64,000 nucleotides of DNA from Opitutia bacterium UBA7876 (GTDB lineage: Bacteria; Verrucomicrobiota; Verrucomicrobiia; Opitutales; Seribacteraceae): assembly GCA_002500665.1 (NCBI GenBank), contig DLRY01000047.1:5401-69400 (forward strand), in the 5' to 3' direction. Positions 15,001 to 21,500 of this stretch are shown in pieces. Made by a program: the position numbers and the translations under genes. The stretch's first letter is position 1. Each line of letters begins with the position of its first letter. Under the pieces are notes generated by a model. It ran no database searches. It worked only from the letters and a program-made list of their open reading frames with translations, and was not told the origin of the DNA.

Positions 15001-18000
15001 GCGACCCAAGGCGGGGATGCCACCTTCGCCGCGGCTCCTGCGGTTACGAAGACCCTCACGGTTCTCGACGATACCCTTCAGGCTCAGACCATTACCTGGA
15101 ACCAGACCCTTGGTTCCAAGACCTATGGGGACGCCGACGTGACCATGAACGCCACCGCTTCTTCGAACTTGGCCGTTTCCTACGCAAGCTCCAACACGGG
15201 CGTCGTCGAGGTCAATGGGACCAAGCTGACCATCGTGGGCGCGGGTAGCGCCACGGTAACCGCAAGTCAGGCCGGTAACGGTCAGTGGCAGGCGGCTCCG
15301 ACGGTGGATAAGAACGTTACCGTGGCCAAGGCCAATCAGGTCATCCTGTCCGCCAACAACGGAAGTACGCTGCCGAACGTGACTAAGGACTCGGGAGATT
15401 TCGAGTTCAGTCCCGGAGCCAAGTCCATTCAACAGAATGGCCAGTTGACCGGCTTGACCGTTCTCTACGCTACGTCGAATGCAAGCGTAGTGGCTTTGAC
15501 CGATGGTGGTACCAAGCTTAACCCCGTGGGTGCCGGCACGGCCACCATCACTGCGTCCTGCGACGCTTCCGCGGGCTTCAACGCCGCAATATCCAAGACC
15601 TTTACGGTGACCGTCACGGACTACAGCCCCTACCCCGAGTCCTTCACCGGCTTGATCATGTGGCTCGATGCGAAGGACGTGAATGGTGACGGGCTATCCG
15701 AGTCGTCCTCCGATTTCCTAAGCGTGGGTGGAAAAACCCAGATCAGTTCTTGGGGCGACCGTTCGGGAAGTTCCAATTCCCTCGGTCAGGGCACTACTTC
15801 GATCCAACCGGTCTACGTTCCCGGAAACGGCAGTTCCCCCGTTCTCGTATTCGGCGGCTCGCAAGGCAACAGCGGAGCCTTCATGAGCGGGTCGATGCCA
15901 AGTTCCCTGTCGGGTAGCAACGGCATGACCTTCATCGTGGTTGGGCAAGCGAACGCTTCCGGGCAGGGTCGCTTCCTTCAGTTCGGTTCGAACGCTGGTA
16001 CCGCGGGTCAGATCCTCGGCTTGAGTCAAAGCGGAAGTTTTGACTTTGGCAACGGGTCGAACGGGTTTACCGCCAACATGACCTCGTCTGCAATCGGCGT
16101 ATTCAGAAGAGCCGCAGGAGCTTCATACGCGGAAAGCGAATTCATCATCAATGGCGTTGCTCAGGTCGGAAGCCCGGTCTCAGGCAGCACCGTTCCCAAC
16201 CTTCCGTCCTCTACGAACGAATTTCTCTTTGGTACCGGGCGTTCGGGCAATGGCAACCTGAGTAACCCGTTTGCTGGTCAAATCAAGGAAGTCATGCTCT
16301 TCTCCAGCGCCTTGGACGATTTTTCCGTCCGACGGGCCGAGGGCTATCTGGCCTGGAAATGGGGAGCTCAGAGCCTCTTGCCGAATGGTCACCCCTTCAA
16401 GACCTCGCGTCCGCTCTTTGGCGGAACGCAGACCATCACCTTGGCCGCGACCAACCTTCCTACCGACCCGGCCGACGGCAAGAAGTTCATCTCGATCTTC
16501 GATGATCCATTCGTCCTGGAAGGATCCTACGCAACCTCAGGTTTGCCGTTGGTCTACACCACCAGTAGTTCCTCCATCCTTGAGGTGCAGAGCGGGAAGC
16601 TCAACCCCTTGTCCGCGGGCGAAGTTACCGTGTCGGTCAATCAGCCTGGCAACAATCGCTACTCCGCCGCCATTCAAAAGCAAATGGTGGTTAAGATCCT
16701 GGCCAAGCGTTCGCAGGCCATTACCTTCGGAAGCATTGGCGAGCAAAGGTTCGATCGTCTGCTCGATCTGAACGCAACTTCATCCGCCGGTTTGCCGGTG
16801 ACCTTCGAGGTGAGCGCCGGGAGCAATATCGCCAACATCGTGAACAGCACCAAGGTCAAGTTTAGCGGCTTGGGTTCGGTTACCGTAAAGGCCACTCAGG
16901 CAGGTAACAACGAATACGTTGCCGCAGCACCCGTAACCCAGACCTTCCTGGTCAAGAAGCCGATGCTCCTGATCTTCGACCCGGTTGGAGACATGGGTCG
17001 CGGCCAGACCTTCCCGGTCCGGGCCAAGGCTTTCGATTTGGTTACCCGCAAACCCCTGCCGATCATGCCTACCTTCTCGGTGACCGCGGGTTCCGCTATG
17101 GCCAATGGTCACAGCATTACCTGCGGAAATTCCCTCGGGCAAGTCACCATAAAGGCGAGCGCCACGAGTTCCACCTACCAGACGACCGAACAGTCCCAGA
17201 CCTTCAACGTGACGAACAAGGACGGTCAATGGATTGTCTTCAAGCAGGGAGAGAAAGGCGGGCTGCGAGATCTTCCGCTCTCCCGCAAACCGATCCCTCT
17301 GGGCAAGTTCGCCACCACCTCGAGCGGATTGCCGGTCACCTTCTCCATTCACAGTCAGAGCAAGACTGCGCTCAAGCTGATCGGGAATGGCCCCAAGGCC
17401 AGGTTGGGCTTTGCGAAGTCCTCCGAAGGATTCACCGGTTTCGGCAGTGACGACGAGATCACCATTCTGGTCAAGGCGGTTTCTGCGGGGAATGGTTCCT
17501 ACAATGCCGCCGCCCCCATCGTCCGCGAGATCAAGATTAAGAAGCCAAGTCGGACCGCTTTCTTCGACGAAAGGCGTTACGACGAGCGTTTCGATACCAT
17601 GCGCACGAAGTTTGCCCAACGGATCTTCAACAAGCGCTCGGCCAACGGCCTGGACGACCTCAATGGCGATGGATCGATCACCATCGAGGATGCCAAGCTG
17701 CTCTTTGATTCGGATCATTTCGATTCCGATGGCGATGGCGTAAGCAACTTGCTTGAGCGGGCTTTCGGTGGCGATTCCCTGACTAATGACCGCAGAAGCG
17801 TCCTTCCCCGCGTCATTAACAAGAAGGACGGCAAGCAGAGGCTTAGCTTCCTTAAGTACCAAGACGCCTTCAATGAGGAAGGAATCGAGTACATCGTTGA
17901 GAGAAGTACCGATCTTCGGACTTGGACCAAGTGGACTTCCGGTACCGACGGAGCCGCTTCCGGTATCACCCAACTTGACATCAACGGGGGTGCCGCCGGT

Positions 18001-18111
18001 AAGGGCAAGGAATACGTCGGAGGTATGGAGCGAGTGGTCTTCGAGACCCATCAGACGGCTGCGGCTGCCGGTGGTAAGCAGTACCTCCGGGTAAGGATCA
18101 AGACCAAGTAG
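1..18111 (+). CDS. Giant secreted multidomain LamG/Ig-like protein, 5'-truncated by the window edge
   Basis: The frame is open from base 1. The first codons (LGAWHM) are the start of a LamG domain, equivalent to the LGSWHL that follows DUF2341 at about 1250, so the ATG at 16 is internal and the gene begins left of the window. Order by position: LamG 1-620; He_PIG 631-906; DUF2341 907-1250; LamG 1255-1880; He_PIG 1885-2210; FN3-like 2218-2520; FN3 with nested modules to 4260; three glycine-rich modules 4276-7130; PA14-like about 7380-7720; He_PIG to 7950; FN3-like modules and LWLDA-type LamG domains (8690, 9670, 10370); then Ig-like, MBG (12229-12475), LamG and LWLDA units (13640, 15630) up to a calcium-loop C-terminal domain (17550-18108). 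About 11 cysteines in 6,031 residues fits an extracellular protein. The function is inferred to be adhesion or glycan binding; no catalytic domain was recognised. Confidence 0.9.
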   Translation, partial: LGAWHMSTTQDSSPGSNHGTAVGTVSDSSGVIGGAKYFNNSFLEIANESNFDAYDKLTASIWLRREGWRENWQAFLSKRGEGNEGWQFRRYNNNNRFTFTIRGTTANDESETSYDIPDDEWIHIVGVFNSQRRMVYIDGVEIQNITDGGGISPTDQPIRIGARDNGAGRHRGDIDEVRIEHLARTKDWATASYENQKIGSTWLNYGSFAGPPTFDVLEAEVFAKKGVAMEAYKPAVIGGGTISYSAVGLPPGISMNAATGQITGSTDATGNSNFTITITGENAAGIAKSSSKAFVFKVSDASGFANTMTLTLSGYTGSSTLTDFPVLVSLGSSISGFTYNTFASTEGADLRFFASNGKELPYEIEDWNVSGTSRVWVKVPAISGNNTQILACWGDASQTIAPGYQTDGSTWSNAYLGSWHLGSPLGTVLMDSSPNNYHGTISGTSAGTGMVGKAVVLNGTSDSIDFGVDAGNPGSVFTLTAWMKYSNATGGNPRIFSNKDGANNNTGWDIFKSSNNTRLNVKGSGNSHRWRDVVSSWSAGNWHHISVAINGSSIKFYADGVYKNNRTGLNQVQLSTNSLKAGINIHNNDKWGGSLDELRISTVERSLDWLKAAYDNQKASQSLVAYGAVIGPRVITSPLLADATVGTSFTYNTATIGSPNSYTFLNLPGGLQFNPSTGVISGTPTTSGQYPVVVVVGYADDDGDVTDSDSSPDQIGALFPPENPGDPDQVILNLNVQATAPAVTTVAASSIEATKASFNGNVTSTGGDAPTIRIYYGTTDGATTPSSWSFVEDIGIKDQGAFGAAVGDLIPQTAYHYRIRAYNSAAPDGVWASSSQTFNTTATTLPVVSNGSLLNATGTSVTFKAAVTALGIGKVDQGAASFTATRYPNLMLWFDANDVSSMDKGFTRSDPADPPSNNQLIGYWADKSGSEHHGSPYGGNNQRPRYLSAGMNSKPTVQFDGGDNLLLNNSADNFDGWDKMTVFLVAESFDTSNWRRWMGKGTHEGAGWNLIGRTGSTVTYRIMGTGGNDDQTINMTRNTQHLISLAFGDGSREFFSFGQQKSSISDTGSIPLLPNAAFGVGCTVNNSGVTSSSAKLRISELLIYNEKLTQDARQRIEGYLAHKWDKDGSLVNGHPHKAANPSFSEPLSAVDMTLYWGSVDGGTDTSLWEQEIHLGQYYAESDLNGFEGYGFPQGTNGIPRPNDSFMNDIETLRALTPAGSTVLQGEPNNPAANGMWFNGDNDFKNAGIGINQNDNYMSMFLTTLKAPSTGNYKFRMDRKDDRTTIWVDLDQNGIFSTSGTAGNEKMGGNNNWTSGDIPLQANERYLMALAHCEWGGGSQFRAWMQVPGGSMTVMKPLDNNQNGYFNVKGLSNGQLAKFQNKLETNATNLVAGNTYYYRVKGVNSEGTDWADSTTTFVSERAIDVNTGTLTFNTDGPVPTWSSTTGTGGNGQIVTNSYTDAQQNSVAYTVAKFDFDRINVGDGANVVLSGSNPLFLNVSGSATILADLDLNGTNGTKDTNANTPGKLGGGVGGNDYDGGKVPRWGQGGGPSNLTIGNFYSGGKRFTGWIDTRNTGLLTGREPGGGSYGGSGARPEANGGSGQDNVPVAISGQTYGDVDVTHLFGGSGGGGGDWNGGGSGAGGIKIVAGNTLTIGGDIYAVGGKGGSSKENGDNNNEARRSGGSGSGGSIYLKAANVVINAGVSISANGGAGANLITASQDTQMQLDSDAQGASAGGGGRIFIEGTASLVNNSSVLNENITAAGGQSAGARHGSAGTVKILRPQVTSLVFTSGLLTIDTDMATITHSDGSFMAGTLENKSFVAADNQSYPYKVCTFTADTINLGASVIINLQGTAALSLRTRNNGDFTLGSQLIANGNTATEPTSNNGIGGLARLGGWPGGNKNLDGEGPGGGKDRRGNNDGGGAGYGNHGQDDWNWHKNEGAPYGDVAITQLIGGSGGGGGNYHGGGGGGGAIELVAHGVGDLVIASGAKISVNGGDTNDKNRGGGAGSGGSIRLVGGSIVNNGTLESTGIVPEADYDGSGGRIAFESNGTISLGTMNLKGRYPWGGSDGQAEGSLAVLGNTSGSGDLSYSSGTLTIDTTAGYWHHTSGKHGTGVITSHDDNGTNYKVCTFTFDAINLQSGLSLVLKGDNSLILKTRNHGNVTIGIDMNLDGGTHSYDNSRNPVPPRNHHNFAFGKLGGATTAWPGSYDGHGIGGGKARVHNNQKGGGGGYGSPGQYSDGASGRAYGSPSLAHLHGGSSGGGGEWVGSGGGGGAMSLEADGNGTLTILSGVTISANGGITSEVNNDRQGGAGSGGSLRFVGRSIVNNGTISAKGGSGSKIPSGGGGRVSFSYTYNLTQGTVDVGSGDYTGTINESTKPIIVGDLNATVLYTTSNYMSYGAGARGSVFTGTNANSYLDLGGSTYQHSSSRVLIGDKQGSLLSLGENSAHNCLMTSGTVQNWNTFPSFSGGDNFMSAISGILVPPSSGSYSFRWSNDDAGQMYIDVNQDGTFATGEAVGTIAWNSNGSKTLAAGEKYSYMYMTREGGGGESLNWWVTLPGASEQRVNFNDANGQTGMWQVVTGGAVSNVYQITAQKGPTGFTATGLPSGLTVDATTGMISGATTAIGDHNVTIRASNLAGTSDPQVVVVTVAPNKPVFKDGNATTVGATSASGFVNIVDTGGVNPSVMLFYGSSDGGEDPSAWDSNITIAGTHAAGNVTFSLTGLGTSTQYHFRGRGVNVGGTGWSDAYTFTTASTLLPPAVATAPSTSLATTSVTMNGNVLAYDGNSQPTITLYYDTQDRGATSSGWAGTANLGTKGTGAFTHNLTGLSAGQHYYFRYKAVNPGGTSYSNVGDFATIGSPVVSVPGASDIMPTTVTLNAKLVSTGGVTYLGGSPFSGDTIPGTLMWMDGNDPNGDGTPETTTANINNWQDKSSGDRDLDGKRGDPQFQANVLNGKGVVDFDGNDGLWQNNNAKSMYNQTANGFTMFAVSRYDGTDSERVISSYDNWNWFFAGHGQYHTRIAHFNGWGYQGPNQEEDNNDWHIYEALHGSNDKGSYWLDSVNVATDSGGSHNNNWRPKRMQFGGWRNSRENSQCQIAEFITINRVITEEERLKIEGYLAQKWGLADNMLPVNHPYRTDDPFRPMVTVGGEDATVTFYWGDNNGSNNGAHNQWDSNQVLSGTHGMGVVSHNLTGLTKGQTYYYTAKVTNSGGTAWGPVKTFVPNNTLLNKYSIPNLALWLDASDVDGDGNTDVLVIDSAPVATWVDKSVGQRTVSQGTSTSQPAYKTNAFGNKPGIRFDGTSDFLNVAPVRTSAGPYSVFVMATRPSDNLGDDPGYLVDEAGWNLTAGSGTSSFAAKVFEKHAASGATLMSMKIGKSASSALNDFGGDIAEVLVFDRQLSNTEIQQIQGYLAHRWRATDSLVSSHPYKEIPPVFDNSPKLSPKPYVYPVGSVVGSWTPAAMVGATGFEVWFDANDSSTVTGTTQITEWKDKSGNDRHASGPVGSPAYLSSGGPNSMPAVRILRSAGVSNKCSLAINGSFMAKEHYYVFRSAANGGNDNKFDNYGGVLGHQSGRNSNYLFQHNQRYFHHNQNVAGYSQNAGVWSGGTVHMTNVNQFMVLRLSVNNNNLSPKGNWKIGLNDNHCASIDVAEILAFGSELPIADREKIEGYLSNKWGVSINSSHTYATTPPSTRYVAYIGTPVSLQVEATQGPESYAAGSILASKGLNINTSTGLITGTPNSVGDFNSTVTVSNPSGSQTKSFYFSVLKGTRVLDWNQTIAGLAYGNSPFDLNASSTGSGGITYVSSDESILELNGTTRPQFTLEAGLVRYWDFDNDQNGTSNPVTGKIGGINGTKGSGVTVMPGKFGNALKFDGSSNANSKVDFGTGAGDMGKNLTVSLWVKRLVDANGRIISNKNGTGSQAGWELFVTTNDKNLYAKVNNQQRQVTGVNDWRDAQWHHAVMTVSDQSSNNYRLYVDGTLKNQNTMPSLSNGSASLKLGITGNGSGNRLKGMIDDVRIYNRVLTSGEVGTLFGAGNGDFVTVRTGNRVTIKKAGTATLTAYAPGTNDMYGAIPVTRSVTVSKAPLTITGDDFTRNVGNANPTLTYVITGLLNGDNESSALTTGVTIATTAQTNSQAGTYPVTPSGAASDKYVLTFVAGQLIVTNKTPQTISWGQDFSSASINQIVDLNASASSNLPVVYSVSDPAIADLAVTLQANLDSWWKMNENSATTIADASGSGSSSHTAVLIGSDGSGNWTAGKFGNALTLDGSNDYAFASGYKGITGTGRRTFATWFKTSTANKVLLSYGAAGTGTLFKVSLTSGGAAKVDFGGASITGGSGLANGAWHHIAVTVPEGGNSGSAKLYVDGSVTNGSGSTAINTTASGDVKIGSDGAAFFNGQIDDVRLYSAELNASMIAKVYGAGTGDFNRLQLKTAGTVTITANQPGNGTYAVAPAVTTSVTITKLNQSIAFSPIPDKSIGDYDFDPGAMASSTLPITYTSSDPLVASIEGTTPGSMKIKVRSAGSTTITATQAGDASYNAATAATQTLSVGYYNLLSDSLPGLKLWLDGNEIDANGLPDTTTNGTSLVQWKDRSSATNNAGQANASLRPVYSTNVINGKSVITFQNANQSFDIAPTSQLKTIFAVIGQFGSGETQPFGGNLSATTSGGKIGLKRQGGAMMDSGATSVLFSVVAWQVAAGDYALYVNGESKATSTDSVAPAAFDKIGGNFSGILAEVVAYDSVLNPGVREKVEGYLAHKWGLTGGLPSGHTYKVAKPAFGGGQNVLLQSIPDRQVGQTANLSVSSDSGLTAFTFDSNDSSMVSFNGSVATALKVGKVTVTATQPGQSPWLPATASKEWIITATPRADQNITFAAIPNKNAQSPNFDLNATASSTLPVTFQSMTPNVASVTSSGTVTIVSTGVATFRASQDGNGSFNAAPVVERTLTVEKVPQTITFGTIPNQNLSAGTYTLSATASSNLAVSFASDDANIVSVAGNVATLKAGGTVTITATQGGDATFAAAPAVTKTLTVLDDTLQAQTITWNQTLGSKTYGDADVTMNATASSNLAVSYASSNTGVVEVNGTKLTIVGAGSATVTASQAGNGQWQAAPTVDKNVTVAKANQVILSANNGSTLPNVTKDSGDFEFSPGAKSIQQNGQLTGLTVLYATSNASVVALTDGGTKLNPVGAGTATITASCDASAGFNAAISKTFTVTVTDYSPYPESFTGLIMWLDAKDVNGDGLSESSSDFLSVGGKTQISSWGDRSGSSNSLGQGTTSIQPVYVPGNGSSPVLVFGGSQGNSGAFMSGSMPSSLSGSNGMTFIVVGQANASGQGRFLQFGSNAGTAGQILGLSQSGSFDFGNGSNGFTANMTSSAIGVFRRAAGASYAESEFIINGVAQVGSPVSGSTVPNLPSSTNEFLFGTGRSGNGNLSNPFAGQIKEVMLFSSALDDFSVRRAEGYLAWKWGAQSLLPNGHPFKTSRPLFGGTQTITLAATNLPTDPADGKKFISIFDDPFVLEGSYATSGLPLVYTTSSSSILEVQSGKLNPLSAGEVTVSVNQPGNNRYSAAIQKQMVVKILAKRSQAITFGSIGEQRFDRLLDLNATSSAGLPVTFEVSAGSNIANIVNSTKVKFSGLGSVTVKATQAGNNEYVAAAPVTQTFLVKKPMLLIFDPVGDMGRGQTFPVRAKAFDLVTRKPLPIMPTFSVTAGSAMANGHSITCGNSLGQVTIKASATSSTYQTTEQSQTFNVTNKDGQWIVFKQGEKGGLRDLPLSRKPIPLGKFATTSSGLPVTFSIHSQSKTALKLIGNGPKARLGFAKSSEGFTGFGSDDEITILVKAVSAGNGSYNAAAPIVREIKIKKPSRTAFFDERRYDERFDTMRTKFAQRIFNKRSANGLDDLNGDGSITIEDAKLLFDSDHFDSDGDGVSNLLERAFGGDSLTNDRRSVLPRVINKKDGKQRLSFLKYQDAFNEEGIEYIVERSTDLRTWTKWTSGTDGAASGITQLDINGGAAGKGKEYVGGMERVVFETHQTAAAAGGKQYLRVRIKTK
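2218..4260 (+). other. FN3-like domain split twice: LWLDA-type LamG and PA14-like domain nested inside
   Basis: A plain FN3-like unit (2218-2520) runs strand B, a 'STGG' turn, then 'IRIYYG', and ends in a 'YHYRIRAYN' strand. The next copy starts the same way (TSVTFKAAVTALG, about 2575). It is interrupted by an LWLDA-type LamG (LMLWFDANDVSS at about 2665 to EGYLAHKW at about 3350) and resumes with 'DMTLYWGSVDGG' (about 3455). It is broken again by a PA14-like domain (about 3560-4110, with the calcium-type loop WVDLDQNG), and closes with 'NTYYYRVKGVNSEG' (about 4180). Domain names are by recognition. The split is inferred by comparing the halves with intact neighbours. Confidence 0.7.
4276..7130 (+). 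repeat. Three tandem glycine-rich beta modules
   Basis: Three copies of a module of about 300-360 residues. Each opens with G-x-L-T-(I/F)-(D/N)-T (about 4282, 5371 and 6277). The second and third then have 'KVCTF' strands. All continue through a Gly-rich stretch to a T-(H/Q)-L-x-GGSGGGGG or similar cluster, then 'I(S/Y)A.GG', 'GSGGS(I/L)' and a closing strand. A 16-base stretch is identical at 4865-4880 and 5855-5870 in neighbouring modules. Regular short hydrophobic strands between glycine runs suggest a beta-solenoid, which is inference. These are not RTX nonapeptides, because the GGxGxDxxx register is absent. Confidence 0.75.
11290..13365 (+). other. Two Ig-like domains each with a LamG inserted in the same turn, separated by an MBG domain
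   Basis: Ig-like first half 11290-11450 (ends 'SILELNGTTRPQ'), LamG 11452-12099 (RYWDFDND to FGAGNGDF), Ig-like second half 12100-12225 (VTIKKAGTATLTAY). An MBG-type domain follows at 12229-12475 (LTITGDDFTRN). Then another Ig-like first half at 12480-12610, LamG about 12620-13254 (WWKMNEN to YGAGTGDF) and second half to 13365 (TAGTVTITANQPGNG). Intact Ig-like copies at 14815-15070 and 15085-15330 show the two halves joined as 'VSVAGN-VATLKAGGTVTITATQ', which places the insertion at the same beta-turn both times. Confidence 0.75.
17550..18108 (+). other. C-terminal module: EF-hand-like/dockerin-type loops plus 'VERSTDL..W' domain
   Basis: The segment contains a canonical calcium loop D-L-N-G-D-G-S-I-T-I-E-D (17653-17690) and a second one, DSDGDGVSNLLE (about 17721-17756), followed by a beta-rich end with 'VERSTDLRTW' and 'GGMERVVFE'. 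The same end occurs on the second giant (58218-58724). Ends of this kind are common on large secreted verrucomicrobial proteins, from memory. A role in anchoring or folding is inferred. Confidence 0.7.
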
Positions 18112-18149
18112 GATCGACGCTCCGGATTGCCTATCCTCGTCCGTTCCAT

Positions 18150-18181
18150 GGGGATTCCGGTCTTAGCATGCCGGATGCCCC
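18150..18181 (+). terminator. Possible weak hairpin after the first giant gene
   Basis: GGGGATTCCGG pairs with CCGGATGCCCC around a 10-base loop with a two-base internal mismatch. No T-tract follows, so intrinsic termination is doubtful. It lies 38 bases after the stop codon. Confidence 0.3.
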
Positions 18182-18474
18182 ACAAGGGTGTGCGTATTTA
18201 TTAAGTATGTTTCGGGGCGGTGGGCTTAGTCCCGACTCAATTCGTGCGAGCCTCTAGGATGGACGCTTCCGTATTATTTACAGAAAATTGGTACTAAATC
18301 GGGGATTTTTGCTAATTGCTTAGTGAGTCTCTTCAATAATGGCTCATTCTTTCCAGAGAGGTCTGTCACGTGAGTGTATTATATTATTAAATAACTAACC
18401 TAAATTATCTTATTTGTCCGAATTTACATCTAAATTTTCTTTGTTTTTTCCTTGAAGAAAACGGTCTATCACCG

Positions 18475-18503
18475 TTGAATATCCTGAACCCTTCGCTTAT
18501 ACT
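18475..18503 (+). promoter_or_regulatory. Sigma-70-type promoter abutting the second giant gene
   Basis: TTGAAT (18475-18480), a 17-base spacer, then TATACT (18498-18503), with an AT-rich upstream region. A start about 7 bases after the -10 box would fall near 18510, only two or three bases before the ATG at 18513. No Shine-Dalgarno-like purine run precedes the ATG. The transcript is therefore predicted to be essentially leaderless. Confidence 0.6.
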
Positions 18504-18512
18504 GTAGAATTA

Positions 18513-21500
18513 ATGTCCCTTCGCTCTCGCCGGCTTACCATTTCGGTCCTATGGATCATCCTGACTGGCGTCTCTCAAGGGGTGGTTCGAGAGTCCGATT
18601 TGCTGGTCCGCTGGACCTTCGACGAGACGAATGGAACGATCGCCTCGGATGTATCCGGGAACGGCATAGATGCCCGCTTGAATTCAGCCGGCTTGTGGGG
18701 AACGGGAAAATCGAGAGGGGGACTTGACCTTACTTCGGGCACCGGTTACGCAGATGCGGGGCCTCACCCCAATCTGCAGGCCAGGATAGGCTTTTCCTAT
18801 GCCCTCTGGTTCAAACCCAATGGTCTTCCTGCTGACTGGACCCAACTGCTGGCGAAGAGGGAGGGTTCCTATTCCCCCTTCTTCGTCCAAGTCGACACCG
18901 GCGGCACTTATTTCAGAACCTATTTCAGGTTCATGACCTCCTACGTGGACAACGGCGCCTTCCCGGTCACGCCGGGCGAGTGGCATTACCTAGTCTCCAC
19001 CTACGACGGTGCTAAGTTCAAGACCTACCTTAATGGCGTTCTTTCCGGTTCCATCGATCAGACCAATCCGGTGACGGTCGACAATGGGGAACTCGGGATA
19101 GGCGCTTCACCGGACGGGAGTAATGTTTTCAACGGCTGGATCGACGACGTCAGGCTCTATAATACGACGCTTACCGAAGACGATGTGGACTACGCCTACA
19201 ACGATGGCTTCGGGGACTTCGGGCCGATCGTAGACGTAAACGTATCGAGGGCCAGTAACGTCACCCCCATACCGGTCTCCATCACCTTTCGGGATGCGTC
19301 CGGAAACCCGGTCGACGTAACGGGTTTCGACTTGAACGACCTGACGATTCTCGGTGGAACCGCCAGCAACAAGGTGGACGTCAACGGTTCGACCTACACT
19401 TTCGATCTCAATGCGGACCGTGACCCGCAAAGGATTTTCCTGACCATCAACGCAGGCGCCGTGCAGGATGGTCTGCTCGACTTCAACCAGAAGAAGACGG
19501 TTGTGGTCACCTACAACGACAGGGTCACCCGATCCGCCGATTTGGTCGGCTGGTGGACTTTCGACGCCCTGAATGGGGATGGCCTGGTGGCCGATCAATC
19601 GGGCGGGGATGCGTTCGCCACACCTCAGGGAGGAGCTGCTCTGGACACGGCCCAGCATAAGTTCGGTACCGGGGCTCTCAGCCTGGACGGGGTGGACGAC
19701 TGGGCCGACGTCTCTTCCCTCATGCCCCCCATGAGGATCACGAGGTTCGACGATCTGGAGGGATGGTGGCCTCTTGACGGCAATACCTCCGATATGTCGG
19801 GGAATTCGAGGGATGGCACCATAGGCGGACAGAACCAATGGACAGGAGGCCGATTCGGTCAGGCCTTCGTGCTGACGGGTAACGACCACATCCGCATCAA
19901 TGGTTACAAGGGCATCTCCGGAACCTCGGCCCGTACGCTTTCCCTCTGGATTAAGACCCAGGCCATTGGCTGGAGGACCCTTGCCTACTGGGGCAGCAAT
20001 TCCCGCGGCCAAAGGTGGTGGGTTCGCCTCTACAATGGAAACGACTTTAGGGTCGATATGAACGGGGCGACCAGAAACACCACCCAGTACAAGCTCAACG
20101 ACGGTCTCTGGCACAACGTGGTGACCATTCTTCCCGAGGGTGGAAACGATCGATCCTCTCCCATTCTCTACATAGATGGTCAAAAGACGACCGTGAACGG
20201 CCAATGGGGCGGGCAAAACCAGCTCAGTACCGGAAGCAACGACGACATGTACATCGGCAGGCGGTGGAACAATGGCCAGAGGTTCGTCGGGAGCATCGAC
20301 GACGTCAGGCTCTATTCGGTGGCCTTTACCGACTTCGAGGTCGAGATGCTCTACGGCGAGTCCAAGGGCTCGCCCCTCGACGTCGGCACGGACAACTACA
20401 CCATCTCGGTGTGGGCTCGGCCTACCGTTCTTGCCCCGGAAGTGGAGTACGATTTCGCAACCGCCTGGTACGAGGGTGGAGGCGGCGAATACATGCAGGT
20501 ACGGTTGGCCCAGGGTACGGTCCCTCAGGCCAGTTACAACACCATGACCATCTTCAACCCGGGGGACCCCTCCCAGGCGGCCATCCTCCCCGGGGGCGTG
20601 ACGGAGAGGATTTTCGATGGTTCCTTCAACAACAACCAGCTCGATCCGATCGATTCCGGTTCTGGTTTCATGACGAGGGGGGATTATGTCTACGAGGACA
20701 CGGCTTTCGCCATTCCGATCGATTTCAACGGTGGTGCGGTGGATGGACGCACGGGTGGGCTGACCGGTAACGATACCTTGGGCGGTCTTTGGTTCGGCAA
20801 GCTGAGGATCGGAAAGACGGGGTTCCTCAGGTCGGGCACGGTGACTTTCGGTACCCGGAGCGACGACGGGAGCGTGTTCTGGATCGACTTGGACCGTGAC
20901 GGTACCTTTTCCAAGACCGGGGCCAAGGGGAGCGAGTTGATCGTCGACAACAAAGGCAACCACGGCCAGCGCAACCGAGTGGGCTCGGTCGGTCTGGGTT
21001 TCAACGCCCCTTTGCTTTCGCGCGAGGGCCTGGCCGAGGACAAGGGACTGACGGTCGGCGTCGAGGGCTATACCTCCGCTTCCCATGCCACGGAGAGCGG
21101 AGCGATGAAGGCGTCGGCCACCCAAGCTATGGAGGCCGGCAAGTGGCACCACTTGGCTTCCGTAGTCGATCGTGAGCAAGGGAGCCTGCGTCATTACCTC
21201 AACGGCATGCTCGTCGGGGAGGAATTCTTCGCACCCGGAACCCTTGGGGAGCCCACCCTCGGAGATTGGTTTCTCGGTGGAATGCCTTCGCTCGACCGCT
21301 ACCATGGCTTGCTCGATGATGCCCGCATTTACTCGGTCGCCCTCGACGACTCGGAAATCGCCAGGATCTACAATGGCGGTGAGGGAGACATGGGCCTGGT
21401 CGGCGTCTACGGCGCTCCTGCCATCAGTAATGCCGCTTCCATTCCCGTTACCTTGCGTTTCGAACGCTTCGAGGAACCGGTGGCGGTTGTCGGTCTCGAT

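Larger units (their letters stand above)
18112..18512. other. Intergenic region between the two giant genes
   Basis: About 400 bases without a gene. The left part holds a weak imperfect hairpin (18150-18181). The right part (about 18230-18512) is strikingly AT-rich next to the GC-rich coding DNA and ends in a promoter. A short inverted pair, ACGGT (18461-18465) and ACCGT (18471-18475), overlaps the -35 box and could be an operator half-site pair, but it is too short to be sure. Confidence 0.7.

Noticed and set aside
18112..18512. One continuous giant gene broken by a recent mutation
   Set aside because: The first gene has a complete C-terminal module before its stop, and the second has its own promoter and signal peptide.
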